NCBI RefSeq assembly: GCF_000143415.4
Contig: NW_003314269.1
Span: 2,072,118 to 2,136,117 of the forward strand
Length of the DNA: 64,000 bases
Direction: 5' to 3'
Source: Selaginella moellendorffii
Taxonomy: Eukaryota > Streptophyta > Lycopodiopsida > Selaginellales > Selaginellaceae
The position numbers and the translations under genes are program-made. Below the pieces are notes generated by a model. That model was not told the origin of the DNA. It made no database searches and worked only from the letters and a program-made list of their open reading frames with translations. Of the stretch, positions 58,794 to 64,000 are shown one piece after another (within the stretch, counting starts at the first letter, position 1; every line of letters starts with the position of its first letter).

Positions 58794-59083
58794 TTGCATC
58801 CTTACATAAAATGGAAAGCTTGTTATATGTTAGATGTCAGTAAAATTGTCAGATGTCAGTGTCAGTGTCAGATACCATAATTATAGATTATCATTCTCAC
58901 TTGTCACCATCACTTTGTAGCGTTTGTGTGTTGCCATCTCCTCCTTCAACATTTTGTAAACAATTGTATGTGATATGATAGCACCTTCTAGAACAAGGTA
59001 TGTTACCTACAACTAATATCATTTTATTATATTTTTTCTTTTAATAGTGACAATACTATAGTATAGTAAAGTAATTCTAGATC

Positions 59084-59629
59084 TTACATTCCACTATAGG
59101 GTGGCCTAAAAACCCCATATTTTGCACTAGCCAATGCAGTGTTTCCCAAGGGGATGTTGTTCCTCACCATGAAGCAATAATGGGTATGTGTCTGTAACTC
59201 ATTCTTGAATCTATTGTACATCCATATGTGCACATTTTCCAGACTTGCCATTGGGCAATTCTTACAGTGCTCAAGAAAAGTTTGTAAACCCATAGGGCCA
59301 TTTGTCTTGTCCAAAAAAAAATAGCATATTGGACACCGAATGTAATAGCGTTCTGTGCTTTCAAGTAGTCCTGCCATGTCAGGAGCAAGATCTTGCAAAA
59401 ACATGTGGCATTGCTCTTGAAGCGCTAAAGGCAATCCCTCTCTAGTAGCAAGATCCGGAATTTCACATATAGGGAGCTCTAATTTAGCTTCACTAGAGCC
59501 CTCAGCAGAAAAAGGATTGTTATGTAGAGGTGAAGGTGGAATGTTGGTAGAACTTGGGGATGGAGGTGGAGATTGATATGAAATGCTGGGGGGCCAAGTA
59601 CGATTAGCAATGGGTCTCCTTTGAGCCAT
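59084..59629 (-). CDS. Small CPIC zinc-finger protein, copy 2
   Basis: 181 residues, single exon, from MAQRRPIANRTWPPS. A Pro/Ser-rich N-terminus (SPPPSPSSTNIPPSPLHN) leads to a helical stretch, then YYIRCPICYFFLDK, TFLEHCKNCPM, and NELQTHTHYCFM. This resembles the domain of the protein at 49,746-50,198 (CPICF, THC, ETHEYYGQYC). A zinc-binding fold is likely; its function is unknown. It is convergent with the methyltransferase-like gene, 290 bases away. It is intact. The ATG at 59,629 was chosen over an upstream TTG in frame. Confidence 0.5.
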   Translation of the reverse strand: MAQRRPIANRTWPPSISYQSPPPSPSSTNIPPSPLHNNPFSAEGSSEAKLELPICEIPDLATREGLPLALQEQCHMFLQDLAPDMAGLLESTERYYIRCPICYFFLDKTNGPMGLQTFLEHCKNCPMASLENVHIWMYNRFKNELQTHTHYCFMVRNNIPLGNTALASAKYGVFRPPYSGM

Positions 59630-59718
59630 TTCAATATAAACTTCTAAGGAGCTCAAGGAGAACAAAAAACCTACAATGACTATAACTTTTCTAGATAGTT
59701 TATATACTAAGTTTTAGT

Positions 59719-59856
59719 CTTGGGAATGAGGTTTATTTATTATGACACTGACAATACTCAGATTCTTGGGAACGAGGTTTATTTATTATGACACTGACAA
59801 TACTCAAATTCTTGGGAATGAAGTTTATTTATTATGACACTGACAATACTCAGATT
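59719..59856 (+). repeat. 46-base unit repeated three times
   Basis: Unit starts at 59,719, 59,765 and 59,811, each CTTGGGAA(T/C)GA followed by TTTATTTATTATGACACTGA. The copies differ by only a few bases. It lies upstream of the zinc-finger gene on the minus strand, so it may be in its promoter. Confidence 0.9.
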
Positions 59857-60363
59857 CTTTAAATGTTAGTCTTGGAAATGGGGCTTCATAATCATAGCTT
59901 TCTTGTAAACATAAGAGCTTCTAGAATCTAGATTATCGTGTATACACATGCTCTATCATTATGATGAATCCTACTTTACTACACATATAAGCTCTATTTC
60001 GTTAAAGTGGGAATTGTCATTATCCCACTTGTAAAATAAGGTTTCCAAACCTTTATATAGTATATAAATATAACAAAATTCAACTGCATTGAGGCACATG
60101 CCATTTTATTTTAAACAAGGAAATGTCTACTCAATCACTTCTCACTGCTTCACCTCTCTCTTCTCCTTGTCATCGTCGTCTAATTTCTTTCCATCCTTTT
60201 AATATTGGCTCAGTTGCTCCGAGTCTAGGTGGAGCCCAAGTCCCCATTCAATCTTTACTTTCCCCTTATTAATAAAACAACTTCGTAGACTTCCAATAAC
60301 ATGCTGTAACACTTCTAGTATAATGCAAATCCTCTCAAAGAATTGTCTTTTAATATTAATACA

Positions 60364-60385
60364 ATGGCATGGAACCCCATGCCAT
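60364..60385. repeat. Palindrome downstream of the HAD fusion gene
   Basis: Perfect 9-base arms ATGGCATGG and CCATGCCAT around AACC. It is the same family as the palindromes inside the gene's introns and exon, and lies about 84 bases past its stop codon. Confidence 0.7.
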
Positions 60386-60468
60386 AATAAGTTACATTTT
60401 TAAATAAATACATGCCATCTCAGACTGTTATTTTTTGCCTCCAACGCCTATACAATAATCTTGGAATT

Positions 60469-63400
60469 TCATCTCTCCACACTATCAGGATTTAAACCCA
60501 ATAGTAATGCCATCTCTTCTCTAATACGTCCACGCTCATGTTCAGTGGTCGAAGAACCCATCCGGTTGAGCAGATTATGGAGATGCGGATAGTGCTTGGC
60601 TAGACAATATACATGCCATAAATGATGACTGGTGTCTGTCCGATCAAATGGCTTCTGATATACCGTTCCATCTGCCATTTGGTTGATTTCTGCAGCCACC
60701 TCCTGGACTGGCCGGTTCTCTATCACCATCGCTTCAAGCCGTTTTGCAAGGTCCCCCAGAACATACGGTTTCTTCTCCCTAGTTTCCATACTGCAAGAGA
60801 TGGGGTGCACTGCATATGTGTGCGTGTTCGCTGCAGTTTTAATCGGCGAGTCATCGATGATGAGGATTTCACTTGACCTAGCAGTCCGGTTCATCACTAC
60901 AGCCTCTGCCTTGACGAAGATGGGCTTGCTACCCCTCACATGGACCATAGTCAAGCAATCCTCCTGCGTTAGGAGAAAGTCAAATGGTAATATTACTCGC
61001 GTCTGATCGTGCATCATCTGTAGCAACGTTAATGCATTGTGGCGCATCATGGATGTCCAAACTCCCAATTGCAAATTGAACCCGGCCCTCTGTTTTAAGT
61101 GTCGCATGGTCATTATTAGATCCCGCAGTTTCTCCCGTGTGATTAATGTGAATCTGTCTCTTTTGACCAACTTGCGACCGCAGGCTTTGGAGGGTGCAGT
61201 GACATTCGAGGACGAGCCACGCTCATGGGAGAAAAGGACACCGTTCAGATCAAAAACGATACAATACTTTCGCCGTGACTCTGAAATGAAATGCGTCAGC
61301 ATAAAAAATGGTACAAGTCAATTTTACCATCTACAATATTAGCGAATGGTGCTCCCGATGGTCGTTCAGAGGGTTTTGGTCGAGGAAACGTGAAGGGCGG
61401 AAATACTCTCCTCTGCAATGTGGGGTCAATGGCATCCGATGGCGTGTGGGCACATGCCATTTCAGCTGTAGACTCTGGTACAACTGGCTCAACAGTGGCA
61501 TGGGGTGGTTCCGATGGCGTGTGATCACACGCCATTTCAGCTGGTGCCTCCGTTGGCAAAGTGGACATGACCGAACAGGCAGCAGGGGCGGTGTAGGGAG
61601 GTTCCAACGGCGCGTAGTCAGACGATTGGGCACACGTTGGAAATGAGGATACGACCGGCTCGGCGGCTGGGGCGGCCTCATGCGGGTCCAATGGCGCCTG
61701 GTCACCGTCAGTTGGATACGTGGACAAGATTGACTCAGTGGTATGGGCAGCATCAAGTGGAGCGTGGTCAGCTTGCTTGGCGTTGATATGGATAGTAGCC
61801 TCCACCAGCTCTGATGACTCTTGCAGGCAAGTAGAGTCCACTGGCGGATCCATATGCATGTCCAAATATCTCCCTTCGATTGAGATGGTATCCTCCCGTG
61901 CTACTAAAAACAAACTCATTAGCACATTGAATCGACTATACTGTATTTACCATCAACTGCTATTGAGGAACTAGGACCGATATCACTTGGGCGCACTGCT
62001 GATTCTGAAGGATTGGACATACGTTTCGACCCTTGCTTGGCACTATCCTTCCTCGACACTAAAGGCTAGAGTTTGTATCTTAATTCAACTGAATAATCTC
62101 TACTTACCATTTCTTCTGCGACCTACATGGACAATGTTAGAAATGGTAAAAGGTTAGGAATGGATGTACTATTATTTACCTGATGGTTTGTCTTGTATGA
62201 CCTTCCTCCGCTGCTCTTTGGCCACCTCAGGCTGGCCATCATCGTCATCATCGTCATCGTCGTTATTGTGATCGTCACCATTGTGAGGACCATCCAAGTC
62301 CTCTTCGTCCTCCTCTTCTTCGTCCTCCTCTTCTTCGTCCTCCTCTTCGTCCTTCTGCTCTTCCTGCTCATTATCTTTCTCTGGCTCCTCATCCCCCTCT
62401 TGCATTTCTTCCATAGGCTGCTCAGGCTGGATTGCTTGTTTTTCCAGGACCATCTTGGAAAAATCATCTGGCCGAGTCTCCATCTCAAAATACAAGACAT
62501 CCATAGCCTGTTTTAGTGCGTGACCTAGGACCGTATCCTCACCCGACTATCTTAACATGGTTTCTGCACGTTCTTGCACCCTTCGAAGACGACGAGATGA
62601 GAAAAACGTGGCCCTGACTTGAAAAGCATCCCTCATCCATTGTACCTCTCCATTGAGATTGGGGAAGGGGAGTCCGCCATAGGAATCTGAGTCAGAAGGT
62701 GGTGACTGGCTCCTTTCACTCAGCCCTTGATCTGCAATGAATGGCATGAGCACACACGCCATAACCGCGAGGCATTACCTATCATCTTTTCGTTGCCCTT
62801 CTTCCTTTTCGAATCAAACGCCTCTGATCCCGACGACTGTCCAACGTGCTTTCGCTTTTTATGACCACTGTCAGTTTGAGCTTGGCTGGTGCTTGCCTGT
62901 TTTGCCTTTGAAGAAGTGTCTCCTGCAAGGAATGGCATGAGACCACACGCCATTGCAAATATAATTTGTACCTCCTTTTTTCCTATTGCTTGTCTGTTTG
63001 TCCTTCTTCGACGCGCCACCAGTGCGCTTTTCAGTCCTCGTGTCTGAATATTCACAACGATCTATAATCAAAATGGCGTGAGGCCTCACGTGACCTTACC
63101 TTGTGCAGGTTGTGACCTCGGCCTAACATCAGTAGCTGTTAACGCCGTTTCAGCATCTGGGGGTGGCCACGCTCCTGCATACAGAGCTTGTGAGATAACA
63201 TTTAAACTTAAAGTGCGTACTCACCAGGTTCGTAGAGAAGATACTGTTTTTCTTTGGCAACTGTAATTATATGCTCCATTGAAGTCACCTCTTCAATGGA
63301 GTTTGTCACCGCAACACACGGGACACCCTTGAGTAGTGCGGCTCGAAAGAATAGTCCGCCGCAGTTGTACTCGACAACGTATTTGCCCTTGGAGTCACCC

Positions 63401-64000
63401 GCTATTGCGTTGAAGACCCAGCTGAGCATTTCCCATGCTGCACCTGGAGCTTTCTTTGGATTCGAAAGCTCCATAGCCGTCTTCAGTTCCTCAGGCACGG
63501 GTAAATTGACCTCCCTCAGATCAATTCGATCGGCTTTGTTGAACGAAGCTGGGAAGTCACTCCAGTCCCACTCTGCTGCAGGACCAATAACAAGGGCGAC
63601 TGTGAAGATGCGGACATTCGTCGGTATCTTCTTCTTAGCCATTATCCCATGGATCTCCCGCATCTCCTTGCCTTTCAACCGAGCCTTCACCTCGTTCAAG
63701 GCCTTCCAGAACTTGTGATAGGATTCGGAGTCGTAGATCATATAGTGGACTGAAGATTCCACCTCCGCAAGTCCCACCATTAAGTCAATGATGGAGCTGA
63801 CTTCGTCTGCATGAGTGATCTCCTCGTTTGTGAAGTCCATCACACAAAAGATGTTCTTGACCTGCTCATCTCCGCGGGAAACGATGCTCCTCCACCTTTG
63901 ATCTTCATCCGAATTCACGTATACCCGGTAAGGTTCTCGATAGGCCTCTGCTGCGGGGTCGAGCTGTTTCTGAAGCCGGCGGTCGACATCCCTCTTAATG
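60469..64000 (-). pseudogene. Methyltransferase-fold / FCP1-NIF HAD fusion, 5' end outside window, broken
   Basis: The frame is open to the window edge (63,207-64,000) and encodes an eroded methyltransferase-like domain. VKNIFCVMDFTNEE is at the motif IV position, then SNPKKAPGAAWEMLSWVF, and a motif I-like YVVEYNCGGLFFRAALLKG. Lys/Arg-rich exons follow (KKRKHVGQSS, SKRKKGNEK; nuclear-signal-like), an extremely acidic exon (62,172-62,504), and an exon of degenerate PL/PP repeats (61,296-61,925). The C-terminus (60,469-61,285) is FCP1/NIF-like: YCIVFDLNGVLFSHERG, LQLGVWTSMMRHN, ILIIDDSPIKTAANTHTYAV. The HAD motif DxDxT is DLNGV, so phosphatase activity is doubtful. An in-frame TAG lies at 62,547-62,549. 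Joining of all exons into one transcript is inferred from compatible splice phases. Confidence 0.55.
62732..63099 (-). other. Three micro-introns, each containing an ATGGCGTG/CATGCCAT-type palindrome
   Basis: Introns 63,062-63,099 (38 bases), 62,923-62,971 (49) and 62,732-62,778 (47) are all phase 1 with GT-AG ends and short separating exons. Each has an imperfect palindrome (62,741-62,762; 62,932-62,953; 63,073-63,090) filling about half of the intron. Related palindromes also occur in an exon of the same gene (61,439-61,460; 61,514-61,535, the latter perfect). Confidence 0.6.

Larger units (their letters stand above)
59630..60468. other. AT-rich spacer with 46-base triplicate
   Basis: Apart from the short tandem repeat listed separately and a perfect 9-bp palindrome at 60,364-60,385, nothing coding is seen. 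If a transposon ends after the zinc-finger gene, its terminus should be here. Confidence 0.4.

Overview
The window is nuclear DNA of a land plant. Introns are very short (mostly about 45-80 bases), intergenic gaps are tight, and the gene set is plant-specific: a class II diterpene cyclase, a CER3-type wax protein, a plastid ClpP, an ATL RING ligase and a CRINKLY4-like ectodomain. This combination, with heavily decayed retroelements beside dense genes, fits a lycophyte such as Selaginella moellendorffii. That assignment is inference; no species marker was tested.

Layout. 1-8,860 is AT-rich retroelement debris on the minus strand: a large non-coding LTR element (element A; internal region, primer-binding site and a 1.1 kb LTR), then a decayed Ty3/gypsy element carrying a nested miniature LTR element. 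8,850-11,045 is a decayed Ty1/copia polyprotein. 11,090-13,354 holds two joined broken gene fragments: a partial copy of the XPG/UVH3 gene found intact at 30.7-35.5 kb, and part of a BRUTUS-like hemerythrin E3 ligase gene.

13,767-40,130 is a compact gene block: TraB protein (+), diterpene cyclase (-), ATL RING-H2 ligase (+), SMYD-type methyltransferase (-), EMC4 (+), CER3-like (-), CLPP3 (-), UVH3 (-), an unrecognised gene (+) whose 3' end sits in a tandem array with tRNA-Phe-like sequence, glutaredoxin (-), and a kinase-less CRINKLY4-like protein (+). Two divergent pairs share promoters of only 83 and 51 bases.

40,131-49,204 is repeat-rich again: a 917-base tandem duplication, a 301-base tandem repeat, and element B, a relative of element A. 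Its structure looks like a reinserted deletion circle.

49,746-64,000 is the most unusual part. Two large divergent genes, a SWIM-domain DDE-type transposase (-) and a ParB-like plus beta-class DNA-methyltransferase-fold protein (+), are each convergent with a small gene for a related CPIC zinc-finger protein. A third large gene (-), cut by the window end, joins a second, more eroded methyltransferase-like domain to nuclear-type basic and acidic linkers and an FCP1/NIF-like HAD domain. All three large genes are broken by stop codons that single C:G to T:A transitions could explain. I read this as a decayed large DNA transposon that carries its own DNA-modification-like proteins. The membership of all genes in one element is inference, because no terminal inverted repeats could be found by eye.
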